Below the pieces are notes generated by a model that saw only the letters and a program-made list of their open reading frames with translations, was not told the origin of the DNA and did not search any database. DNA of 64,000 nucleotides from Poriferisodalis sp965208925 (GTDB taxonomy: Bacteria; Actinomycetota; Acidimicrobiia; Acidimicrobiales; Poriferisodalaceae): positions 3,100,001 to 3,164,000 of the forward strand of contig NZ_OZ242364.1 in NCBI RefSeq assembly GCF_965208925.1. Reading direction: 5' to 3'. The translations under genes were made by a program, and so were the position numbers. How positions within the stretch are numbered: the first letter of the stretch is position 1; the number at the start of each line of letters is the position of its first letter. This document shows positions 18,467 through 26,615 of this stretch, piece after piece.

Positions 18467-19654
18467 ATGAGCGAGAGCGAGAACGCTGCGGGGCCGCTGG
18501 CCGGAGTGCGCGTTGTCGACCTGTCATCGGTGCTCATGGGCCCGGCTGCCACCCGGACGCTCGGCGACCTGGGCGCCGACGTCATCTTCGTCGAATCGGC
18601 ATCAGGTGATCGCAACCGCAGCATGGGCGCTGGACCTACGGCGGAATTCTCCGGAGTCGCACTCAACCTGCTGCGCAACAAGCGCAGTATCGCCATGGAT
18701 CTCAAGCATCCGCGTGGTCGGCAGGCGTTCTTGGACATCGCCGCAACCTGCGACGTGATGATCACCAACCTGCGTCCCGGACCGCTGGGACGGCTCGGCC
18801 TGAACTACGAGGCGGTGCGGGAGGTTCGCGACGACATCGTGTTCTGCCGGGCCCATGGCTACCCGTCCTCGAGCGATCAGGCCGATGCGCCCGCCTATGA
18901 CGACATCATCCAGTCCGCCAGCGGCATCGGCGACCTGTTCCGGCGCATGGGCGCCGAGCCGATGCTGCTCCCCAGCCTCGTCGCCGACAAGTTCTGTGGA
19001 CTGACGATTGCCAACTCGGTGACCGCTGCTCTGTACCACCGGGCTCTGACCGGCCAGGGGCAGTGCATCGAGATCCCGATGATCGATGTGATGCGCGCCT
19101 TCGTGCTCGCCGAGCACGGTGCGGGCGCCATCTCCGAGCCGCCCGTGGCGAGTGCCGGGTATGCCCGGATCCTCACGCCCGAGCGCAAGCCCCAGCCAAC
19201 CGCCGACGGCTGGATCAACATTCTTCCCTACGACCACCAGCACTACGTCGCACTGTTCGAAGCAGGGGGACGGCACGATCTCGCCACCGACGAACGCTTC
19301 GCAACGCCGATTGAGCGCGTGACCCACAGCGACAGCCTCTATCGCGATGTGGCGTCGGTGCTGGACCAGCGCACGACTGCGGAGTGGCTCGAGCTGTGTT
19401 CCGAACACGGCATCCCCGCCACCGAGGCGGCGACGCTCGACGAACTCGTGGCCCAGCTTCCGGTCGACGAGCATCCGGTCGCAGGCCCGTACCGATCCAT
19501 CCCGCCACCCGAGCAGTTCTCCGAGACGCCGCCGAGCGTCCGGCGGCCGGCGCCGAGGATCGGCGAACACGGCCGGGAGATCCTCACTGAGATCGGTTAT
19601 GGCGTCGAGAAGATCGACAGCCTCATCGACTCAGGCATCCTCAGCATGCCATGA
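18467..19654 (+). CDS. CaiB/BaiF (class III) CoA-transferase
   Basis: 395-residue CoA-transferase that moves CoA between carboxylates. Family features: GVRVVDLSSVLMGPAATRTLGDLGADV at the start, NKRSIAMDLKHPRGR, and the active-site region PAYDDIIQSASG in which Asp145 is the expected nucleophile. It starts at the ATG at 18467, divergent from the Rieske oxygenase. It could activate acids released by the neighbouring oxygenases for CoA-dependent breakdown. A structured, gene-free stretch of 184 nt follows. Confidence 0.92.
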   Translation: MSESENAAGPLAGVRVVDLSSVLMGPAATRTLGDLGADVIFVESASGDRNRSMGAGPTAEFSGVALNLLRNKRSIAMDLKHPRGRQAFLDIAATCDVMITNLRPGPLGRLGLNYEAVREVRDDIVFCRAHGYPSSSDQADAPAYDDIIQSASGIGDLFRRMGAEPMLLPSLVADKFCGLTIANSVTAALYHRALTGQGQCIEIPMIDVMRAFVLAEHGAGAISEPPVASAGYARILTPERKPQPTADGWINILPYDHQHYVALFEAGGRHDLATDERFATPIERVTHSDSLYRDVASVLDQRTTAEWLELCSEHGIPATEAATLDELVAQLPVDEHPVAGPYRSIPPPEQFSETPPSVRRPAPRIGEHGREILTEIGYGVEKIDSLIDSGILSMP

Positions 19655-19704
19655 CCTACATCGAAATTCAGGCCGATCCGAGACAGGCAATCACTACGGT
19701 CGCG

Positions 19705-19770
19705 AGAGGGCCAGCCCCCCGGTTGCTACCCAAGCGGGTTGCTCTGCCAACTCCGGGGTGGCTGGCCTCT
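19705..19770 (+). repeat. Long imperfect inverted repeat between CoA-transferase and SDR
   Basis: AGAGGGCCAGCC followed by CCCCGG (19705-19722) is complementary to 19753-19770 (CCGGGG ... GGCTGGCCTCT) with two single-base bulges, giving a stem of about 17 bp around a 30-nt loop. The loop itself holds ACCC-AAGC-GGGT. A further GGGTGGTGACCCCC hairpin follows near 19790. It has no T-run, so it may be a terminator for the CoA-transferase, a leader structure for the SDR (start 19839) or a small RNA. No known riboswitch class was recognised. Confidence 0.5.
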
Positions 19771-19838
19771 GCGATGCAGCGTAACAGGCGGGTGGTGACC
19801 CCCGGCCTACGATCCGCTGACCACAGGAGGACGCGACG

Positions 19839-20582
19839 ATGAGGTTTGATGGCAAGCGGGTGATCGTGACCGGCGGCGCATCCGGCTTCGGCAGGGCAAT
19901 CAGCCAAGGCTTCGCCGAGCGCGGCGCGCGGGTCATGGTGACGGACATCGACATCGAGGGCGCCGAAGCAGTCGCTGCAGAACTCGACGGGGCTCGGACC
20001 TCGCGGCTTGACGTCACCGACGAGGAGGCGCACGCCGAATTGGCTCGGCTGATGGCGGGCACTTGGGGCGGCATCGACATCGTGGCCGCCAACGCCGGGT
20101 TCGCTCACCTGATGGGATCCACGCTGGACATTTCCACCGAGGCATTCGACCTCATGTGGGCGGTCAACACCCGCAGCGTCTACTTCGCCGCCAAGCACTT
20201 CACCCCGCACATGCCGCCTGGCAGCTCGATCGTGAGCACGGCGTCGATCGGCGGCAAGCGGCCCCGGCCGGGCCTGACGCCGTACAACACGTCGAAGGCG
20301 GCGACGATCATGCTGACGAGGGGCCTGGCCGAGGAGTTCGCGCCCGACATCCGCATCAACTGCGTCGCGCCGGTGGCCGCGGAGACCCGCTTCTTCGAGC
20401 GGGCGACTGGCTTGGACAAGATGTCTGACGAGATGCGGGAAGCAGTCATCGAGGGCATCCCGATGGGCCGGATGTCCGACCCCGTCGATGTCGCCAACGC
20501 CGTGATGTTCCTGGCATCGGACGAGGCCGGCTTCCTCACCGGCGTCTGCCTTGACGTGGACGGCGGCCGCAGCATCAGCTAG
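19839..20582 (+). CDS. Short-chain dehydrogenase/reductase
   Basis: 247-residue classical SDR. The glycine-rich loop is TGGASGFGRA, the structural motif is NAG in IVAANAGF, and the catalytic Tyr/Lys lie in YNTSK. It ends with the usual GVCLDVDGGRS. The ATG at 19839 has AGGAGGACG at ribosome-binding distance. It is followed by the LLM monooxygenase 45 nt downstream. Likely NAD(P)-dependent oxidation of an alcohol; substrate unknown. Confidence 0.92.
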   Translation: MRFDGKRVIVTGGASGFGRAISQGFAERGARVMVTDIDIEGAEAVAAELDGARTSRLDVTDEEAHAELARLMAGTWGGIDIVAANAGFAHLMGSTLDISTEAFDLMWAVNTRSVYFAAKHFTPHMPPGSSIVSTASIGGKRPRPGLTPYNTSKAATIMLTRGLAEEFAPDIRINCVAPVAAETRFFERATGLDKMSDEMREAVIEGIPMGRMSDPVDVANAVMFLASDEAGFLTGVCLDVDGGRSIS

Positions 20583-20627
20583 CACTCGTCGCTCATCGGG
20601 CGACAGTCGGGCTTCGGTAGGGTCCCG

Positions 20628-21848
20628 ATGGTGAAGTTCGCAGCGTTCCTGGCGCCCCACCACTTGCCCGGCGAGAGTCCTGCGCTGCAGTTGCAGCGAG
20701 ATCTCGACCTCGTCACCCGCCTCGACCGGCTGGGCTACGACGAGTTCTGGTGCGGCGAGCATCACTCGACGGGCTGGGAGACCATCGGCTCGCCCGAGAT
20801 GTTCCTGGCCGCCGCTGCTGTGCGCACCGGCCGCATCCAGCTGGGCACCGGGGTGACATCCATCCCCTACCACCACCCCTTCAACGTCGCCCAGCGCATC
20901 GTGCAACTCGACCAGATGAGCTTCGGGCGGGCGATGCTCGGCACCGGGCCCGGTGCGCTGCCGTCCGACGCCCACACCTTGGGCATCGACTCGATGCTGC
21001 TGCGCGACCGCCAGGACGAAGCGATCCCCGTCATTCAGCGGCTGCTGGCCGGCGGCGAGCGCTTCACCTACGAGTGCGACTGGTTCTCGCTGTACGACGC
21101 GAAGCTGCAGATCCTGCCCTACCAGCACAAGATCCCGATGGTGACGGCGTCGATGATCAGCCCGTCGGGCATGACCCTGGCCGGCAAGCACGGCATGGGA
21201 GTGCTCTCGATCGGCTCCATGTCCACCGAGGGCTTGGCGTCACTGCCGCTGCAGTGGAGCTTTGCCGAGGAGGCCGCTGCCAAGCATGACCGGGTCGTGG
21301 ACCGGGCCGACTGGCGGGTGATGTTCAACTTCCACGTAGCGCTCACCCGCGATCAGGCCCGGCGAGACGTCGAGCACGGCCTGCTGCGCTGGCACAACGA
21401 ATACAACGTCGACACCCTGCAGCGACCAGGCCTCGAGCACCTCGCCTCGACCGCCGACGCCATCGACTTCTATGCCGACCCCGACGCAGCCGCCGGCGTC
21501 ATCGGCACGCCCGACGATCTGATCGAGAACATCCTGCGGATGCAGGAGATCACCGGCGGGTTCGGCGTGATGATGGGCTTCGTCAACGACTGGGCCGAGC
21601 CCGAGGCCATGTTCCGCAGCTGGGATCTCGTGGCGCGCCACGTCATGCCTGCGGTCAACGGCCAGCTCGCTTCGATGCAGGAATCCAACGAGTTCGTGAT
21701 GGAGAACCGGGAGTACTTCGATCGAGCCGGCAAGGCGATCCTGGCGAAGATCTTCGAGAACGAGCGAGCCGCCGCAGCACTGAAGGGTGTCGGGACGCCC
21801 AAGTCAGGCTTCACGCCGAATGTCGGCGCCGCGGCCGAAGCCGACTGA
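20628..21848 (+). CDS. LLM flavin-dependent monooxygenase, limonene-monooxygenase-like
   Basis: 406-residue bacterial-luciferase-fold protein, longer than the F420 subgroup. It begins MVKFAAFLAPHH, has YDEFWCGEHHSTGWE and the TSIPYHHPFNVAQRIVQLDQ block, as in FMNH2-using alkane or terpene monooxygenases of the LimB type. A long C-terminal helical stretch with the EYFDRAGKAILAKIFENE pattern completes it. No flavin reductase gene is adjacent. It shares an operon direction with the SDR upstream. Confidence 0.9.
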   Translation: MVKFAAFLAPHHLPGESPALQLQRDLDLVTRLDRLGYDEFWCGEHHSTGWETIGSPEMFLAAAAVRTGRIQLGTGVTSIPYHHPFNVAQRIVQLDQMSFGRAMLGTGPGALPSDAHTLGIDSMLLRDRQDEAIPVIQRLLAGGERFTYECDWFSLYDAKLQILPYQHKIPMVTASMISPSGMTLAGKHGMGVLSIGSMSTEGLASLPLQWSFAEEAAAKHDRVVDRADWRVMFNFHVALTRDQARRDVEHGLLRWHNEYNVDTLQRPGLEHLASTADAIDFYADPDAAAGVIGTPDDLIENILRMQEITGGFGVMMGFVNDWAEPEAMFRSWDLVARHVMPAVNGQLASMQESNEFVMENREYFDRAGKAILAKIFENERAAAALKGVGTPKSGFTPNVGAAAEAD

Positions 21849-21955
21849 GCACATCGCACCCCAGACTGTCGGACCAACACGTCTAGGGTGCGGGAATTAG
21901 CACTCCCGGCGATCCCCAGCGGCTGCGCTCCGCCATCGGAATCACGGCCCCAGTC

Positions 21956-23011
21956 TTGCAGTCGGGAATGGGCGGGGTGGCCGGTCCTGAGCTGGTGGCC
22001 GCCGTCTGCAACGCCGGCGGGCTCGGCATTCTGGCTGCGCTCAATCTGCGGCCCGATGCTGTCCGGGACGCAATCCGGCGGGTGCGGGAACTGACCCACC
22101 GGCCTTTCGGCGTCAACATCTGGCTCCACGACGATGTGCGCTCGCCCCCTGATGTCAGCGACCACACGGACCTGGTCCGATCGGTGCAGGGCGTCCTCAA
22201 CGAACTGCGTCCTCGCTTCGAGCTGCCTGCGACGCTGGAGGCGCCCCCGCCGATGCCAGACCTTGTCGATGCCGCCCTGGAAGTGATGATCGACGAGCGC
22301 GTACCTGTGTTCTCGGCGGGCCTCGGCATACCCGAGCCTGAGCTGATCGACCGATTCCACGGAATCGACGCCAAGGTCGTCACGATGGTGGCCACGACTG
22401 CCGATGCCCGCGACGCTGTGGATTGCGGCAGCGACGTGGTGATCGCCCAGGGTCTCGAGGCAGGCGGGCATCGCAGCCACGGCCGCAAGCTGCCCGCTGG
22501 CGAGGCTGGCGGCACCGGCACGTTCACGCTGGTCCCCCAAGTCATCGAGACAATCGACGATCGCGTGCCAGTGGTCGCTGCCGGCGGGATCGTGGACGGG
22601 CGGGGCCTGGCGGCGGCGCTCATGCTCGGTGCATCCGGCGTGCTGATGGGCACCCGGTTCGTAGCCACAGCCGAGTCGCAAGCCAGCCCGTTGTGGAAGG
22701 AACGTCTCATTTCCGGGACTGGCACCACCGTGCTCACCGACGGGTTCACCGGCCAGTGGGCCAGAGTCCTGCGATCGGAGTTCACGGACCATTGGGCGGA
22801 ACACGGCGGGCAGCCGCTGCCCGGTCTCTTGCAGGCCGCGGCGCGAGCCGACCTGCAGCGGGCTTCCGTGGCTGCCGATGACGACCAGATGCAGCCGCTC
22901 TATGCCGGTGCCGGATTCAACCTGCTGGGCGATCTGCCGAGCGCAGGCGAAGTCGTCAGCAGCGTGGTCGAAGAGGCTCAGGCGCTGCTGGGCAGTCCTG
23001 ACGACCGCTAG
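21956..23011 (+). CDS. Nitronate monooxygenase-like (2-nitropropane dioxygenase) protein
   Basis: FMN TIM-barrel protein of at least 351 residues. Family marks: the N-terminal LQSGMGGVAGPELVAAV, QGLEAGGHRSH (the catalytic-His region) and VVAAGGIVDGRGLAAALMLGA followed by MGTRF for FMN phosphate. The coordinates use a TTG at 21956, but the reading frame stays open upstream to 21887, and the first beta-strand of the family (RSAIGITAPV) is encoded there. No ATG, GTG or TTG precedes it, so the real start may be CTG 21923 or ATT 21896. It converges on the molybdenum hydroxylase with a 4-nt overlap of stops. Class members also include enoyl reductase-like enzymes, so the substrate is open. Confidence 0.87.
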   Translation: MQSGMGGVAGPELVAAVCNAGGLGILAALNLRPDAVRDAIRRVRELTHRPFGVNIWLHDDVRSPPDVSDHTDLVRSVQGVLNELRPRFELPATLEAPPPMPDLVDAALEVMIDERVPVFSAGLGIPEPELIDRFHGIDAKVVTMVATTADARDAVDCGSDVVIAQGLEAGGHRSHGRKLPAGEAGGTGTFTLVPQVIETIDDRVPVVAAGGIVDGRGLAAALMLGASGVLMGTRFVATAESQASPLWKERLISGTGTTVLTDGFTGQWARVLRSEFTDHWAEHGGQPLPGLLQAAARADLQRASVAADDDQMQPLYAGAGFNLLGDLPSAGEVVSSVVEEAQALLGSPDDR

Positions 23012-25269
23012 GCCTGCAGGGCGCGCCAGATCTTCTCGGGTGTCAGCGGCAGATCCAGATGCTCGACGCCGAACGGCGCCAGCGCATCGAGCACGGCGCT
23101 GTGGATCGCAGGCGTGGCCACCACCGTCCCGGACTCGCCGAGACCTTTGACGCCCAGCGGATTGAGCGGCGACGGCGTCACCGTCTCATGGGTTTCGAAG
23201 TTCGGCAGCTCCGCGGCGGACGGCAGGGCGTAGTCGGCCAGGCCGACCGTCATCGGGATGCCATCGTCGTCGTAGTACATCTCCTCGTACAGCGCAGCGC
23301 CGACCGCCAGTGCGAGGCCGCCGTGCACCTGACCATGCGCCAGCTCCGGCTGCAGGATCACGCCAGCGTCGTCGACGCTCAGCAAGCGCCGCACCTGCAC
23401 CTCGCCCGTCCCGGGGTCGATCTCTACGGCAGCCACGCACGCGCCGAACGAGAACGACCCAGCCCCGCCCTCGGGCCGGAAGTGGTGGTCGACGCTGAGC
23501 TCGCCTTGCTTGGCGAGGTCAACCCAGCCGAGCGAGCGTGCCGGGGTGCCCACCACATGGAACAGCCCGCGGTCCGTGTCGAGCACGACGTCGTCGGGAT
23601 CGGCTTCGAGCAGCTCAGCCGCACGTTCGCGGGCCGCTGCCACCAAGTCGACCGCGGCGCCGTGGGCGGCCGAACCGCCGAGCTGCGCCGAGCGGGACCC
23701 GATGGTCCCCCCGCCGACGGGCGAACGGTCGGAGTCGTCGTGGGAAATGATGATCTGGTCGACGTCGAGTCCGAGCTGAGCGGCCACGACAGGTGCGAAG
23801 GTGGTCTCGTGCCCCTGACCGTGAGGTGAGGTGCCCACCACTACGTCGACGGTGCCGTCTTCAAGCAGCAGCGCTGTCGCCCGCTCCCCCTCGCCGCCGC
23901 CGGTGATCTCGGTAGTGCAGCTCACGCCGACGCCGAGCAGGGTGTCGCCATCGCTGCTTGCGCGGCGAGCGGCCTGCTCGGCCCGCAGCCCCTCATAATC
24001 GGCCAGATCCGCCGCCATAGCCAGCGCGTCGGGGTAGTTGCCGCTGTCGTAGGTGGCCCCCACGGCGGTGCGGTACGGGAACCGGTCTGCCGGCACCAGA
24101 TTGGCGAGGCGCACTTCCAGCGGGTCGCGGCCGATCGCTGCAGCAAATCGATCGACCGCCCGTTCGATGGAACACGCCGCCTCGGGACGGCCGGCGCCCC
24201 GGAACGCCACTGTGGGCGTGGTGTTGGTGACCACCGACGTGCCGCGCAGCGTGGCGTGTGCGATGTCATAGACGCCGGTGCCGCTGTTGCGCAGGTTGGT
24301 GGTGACGTTGGTGCCCATCGCCGGATAGGCCCCGCTGTCCTGGAGGGCATCGACGGCATAGGCCACGATCGTGCCGTCACGGTTGCCGCCGATGCGGACC
24401 CGGTGACGGGATGCCCTCCCGTGGCCCATGGCGAGAGACGCTTCCGAGCGGGTCTGCGCCCACCGGATCGGTCGGCCCAGCTCGCGGGCCGCCCACGCCA
24501 CAGCGACATCTTCGGGATAGCAGCCCCATCCGCCCTTGGCGCCGAAGCCGCCGCCGACGTCGGGCGAGATGGCCCGCACCGTGCCCGGTTCGAGGCCCAG
24601 CAGCGTCTCGATGACGTGCTTTGCCCCAGCCGGTCGCTGCGAGCACACCCAGGCGGTGCAGCGTCCGTCGGGACCCCAGGCAGAAGCGCCCGCCAAGGGT
24701 TCGATCGGGTGTGGGCCGAGCCGCGGATGGACGAGGTCGAATTCGACGGTCACGTCGCAGCCTTGCCACACCTCATCGGGAACCTCGTCGAGCTCCCAGG
24801 CCAGGGCGATATTGGTGCCTGCGTGCTCGTGCAGCAGCGTTTCGCCGTTGAGGCTGGCATCGAGGTCAACAACCGGGGGCAGCGGCTCGTAGTCGACGAT
24901 CGCGAGCTCGGCAGCGTCAACTGCCGCGGCACGGGTCTCGGCGATCACCAAGGCGATGGGCTCACCGACGAAGCGGACCGTGTCGTAGGCCATGAGCGGC
25001 CGCCACAGGTCGCGGTTCATCGACGGCAGCCGAGGCGGGAACGGCCAGCCGTCCACCTCGGGACCGAGGTACACGGCGATCACGCCGTCGGCCTGACGGG
25101 CCTCGGTCACGTCGACCGAAGCAAGGCGTGCGTGGGCCTCCGCCGAACGGATGAACACGGCGTGCGCTGCACTCGCGAGCTCGGGGACATCCAACCCGTC
25201 GATGTACGTGCTCAGGCCGCGCAGCAGAGGCTCGTCTTCCCGCCGCCCGGCGAATCCTGAAGTAGCCAC
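23008..25269 (-). CDS. Molybdenum hydroxylase large subunit (xanthine dehydrogenase/CoxL form II family)
   Basis: 753-residue molybdopterin-binding subunit. Seen: the N-terminal alpha/beta hammerhead domain (YDTVRFVGEPIALVIAETRA), DVGGGFGAKGG, the active-site loop VAFRGAGRPEA (form II type, lacking the Cys of true CO dehydrogenase) and the catalytic Glu in VKGLGESGTV. Such enzymes hydroxylate aldehydes, purines or N-heterocycles with water as oxygen source. They normally need an FAD subunit and a 2Fe-2S subunit, neither of which is adjacent. No maturation genes are seen either. Its stop overlaps the converging nitronate monooxygenase stop at CTAG. Confidence 0.92.
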   Translation of the reverse strand: MATSGFAGRREDEPLLRGLSTYIDGLDVPELASAAHAVFIRSAEAHARLASVDVTEARQADGVIAVYLGPEVDGWPFPPRLPSMNRDLWRPLMAYDTVRFVGEPIALVIAETRAAAVDAAELAIVDYEPLPPVVDLDASLNGETLLHEHAGTNIALAWELDEVPDEVWQGCDVTVEFDLVHPRLGPHPIEPLAGASAWGPDGRCTAWVCSQRPAGAKHVIETLLGLEPGTVRAISPDVGGGFGAKGGWGCYPEDVAVAWAARELGRPIRWAQTRSEASLAMGHGRASRHRVRIGGNRDGTIVAYAVDALQDSGAYPAMGTNVTTNLRNSGTGVYDIAHATLRGTSVVTNTTPTVAFRGAGRPEAACSIERAVDRFAAAIGRDPLEVRLANLVPADRFPYRTAVGATYDSGNYPDALAMAADLADYEGLRAEQAARRASSDGDTLLGVGVSCTTEITGGGEGERATALLLEDGTVDVVVGTSPHGQGHETTFAPVVAAQLGLDVDQIIISHDDSDRSPVGGGTIGSRSAQLGGSAAHGAAVDLVAAARERAAELLEADPDDVVLDTDRGLFHVVGTPARSLGWVDLAKQGELSVDHHFRPEGGAGSFSFGACVAAVEIDPGTGEVQVRRLLSVDDAGVILQPELAHGQVHGGLALAVGAALYEEMYYDDDGIPMTVGLADYALPSAAELPNFETHETVTPSPLNPLGVKGLGESGTVVATPAIHSAVLDALAPFGVEHLDLPLTPEKIWRALQA

Positions 25270-25421
25270 GGATGCAACGTAGCTCCCCGAACGTTCAGCG
25301 AGAGCGGTGCCCCCACATCGGTCGGGCCGCGGTCACGTGTCATCGGTACCGGGAACGGCCGAGGCCAGCGTGCAATGATCGACCTCGCTGATCAGCGCGC
25401 ACCAGGCGATCGGAGCGGCAT

Positions 25422-26603
25422 ATGGACATCGAACTCGACACCCGGGGCGGCCCCTCGAATGGTCCGTACTTCGAGGACGCCGAGGGCTTCAACATGCCTG
25501 AGCCACCTGGCAGCGGGAGTCGACGGATCCCACTGGGCGAATTCCCGACAGGCCCCGAGGTGGGGTCCCGCCTGCCGGACATCGTGGCGACCGACCAAGC
25601 CGGCCGCCTGATCGATGTGCACGCCGACCGGGCGGGGCAGCCTGCCGTGGTGGTGTTCTATCGCTCGGCGGTGTGGTGACCGCCGTGCCGCACCCAGCTG
25701 GTCGAGCTGGAACGAGGCATGGATGCCTACCGCGCGGCCGGCGTCCGGCTGTATGCACTGAGCTACGACGAACCTGACGCGCTGGCTGACTACTCCGAGG
25801 CCCACGACACCACGTTCACGATGCTGTCGGACCCCGACAGCGAGGTGATCAGTTCGTTCGGGATTCTCAACACGCTGATCCCGCCTGACGACCACCCGTG
25901 GTACGGCCTTCCATTCCCCGGGTCGTATGTCATCGACGCAGACGGGATCATCGTGGCGAAGTTCTTCGAGCACAATTTCGCGATTCGGCCAGGCCCCGAG
26001 CAGCTGCTGGCGGCGGCGCTCGGTCACGAGTTCGAGGTTCCGGCCCCGAGCGACGGAGAGCCTGCTGGCCGGGTCTCGGCGGATGTTCGGATCGCCGGAG
26101 ATCGGCTCCCGATGGGCGTCACCCGCCAGATCATCGCCACGTTCCGGGTTCCTGAGGGCCAGCACCTGTACGGCGAACCTGTGCCCGAGGGGCTGGTCGC
26201 CGCAGCCATCGAGCTCGACGACCTCGACGGGATCCTGTCCTACGAGCCGCTGGCGCCGCCGACGTCGCCTCTGACGCTCACCGGCTCGGGCGAGACACTG
26301 CAGGTGTACGAGGGGGACGTGGTGCTGCGGCTGCCTGTGGCGCAGAACGCACGGAAGATGCAGAAGGACGACGAGGGGCGCTTCGTCACGATCAGCGGTC
26401 GGGTTCGCTGGCAGGCCTGCGACGATGCGGAGTGCTTCCTTCCCCAATCCATGCCGTTCAGCTTCCGCATGGAGGCCGGCTTCCCGGTGCTCGGCGACAT
26501 GGGCCCTGGAGTGGGCCGGGTGCCGGCCATGAACGGCGCCCAGCATTTCCAGCGGCTCATCGACCGCCGCGCCGCAGACGACTCCATCGTTGCCGACAAG
26601 TGA
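25422..26603 (+). CDS. Probable selenoprotein: redoxin (UxxC) fused to a DsbD-alpha-like domain
   Basis: Two open stretches in one frame (25422-25676 and 25680-26603) are separated only by a TGA at 25677-25679. Read as selenocysteine they give 393 residues. The first domain is a peroxiredoxin/TlpA-like thioredoxin fold: PEVGSRLPDIVATDQAGRL, VVVFYRSAVW, then U86-P-P-C89-R, exactly where relatives carry CxxC. The fold continues with LYALSYDE and GSYVIDADGIIVAKFFEH. From about residue 210 a beta-rich domain resembles the N-terminal domain of DsbD and ends with WQACDDAEC (C333, C338). No signal peptide is seen. A SECIS-like hairpin follows the TGA. The alternative is a nonsense mutation, but both sides remain fully coding. 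It is coupled to the aminotransferase 12 nt downstream. Confidence 0.82.
25685..25720 (+). promoter_or_regulatory. Putative bacterial SECIS element
   Basis: Inside the coding region just after the in-frame TGA. The upper stem CCAGCU (25694-25699) pairs perfectly with AGCUGG (25705-25710) around the loop GGUCG. A lower stem GUGCC (25685-25689) pairs with GGCAU (25716-25720), one pair being G-U, across an internal loop. The apical loop begins 20 nt after the TGA and has G in its first two positions, matching what is known of bacterial SECIS elements that recruit SelB. Confidence 0.65.
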
Positions 26604-26615
26604 CAGGAGCACTCG

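Noticed and set aside
19655..19838. tRNA or known riboswitch in the CoA-transferase-SDR gap
   Set aside because: The hairpins do not form a cloverleaf, there is no T-loop-like GTTCRA, and no known riboswitch core was recognised.
25422..25679. An 85-residue stand-alone protein ending at the TGA
   Set aside because: It stops in the middle of a thioredoxin-like strand exactly at the active-site Cys, and the rest of the fold continues in the same frame after the TGA.
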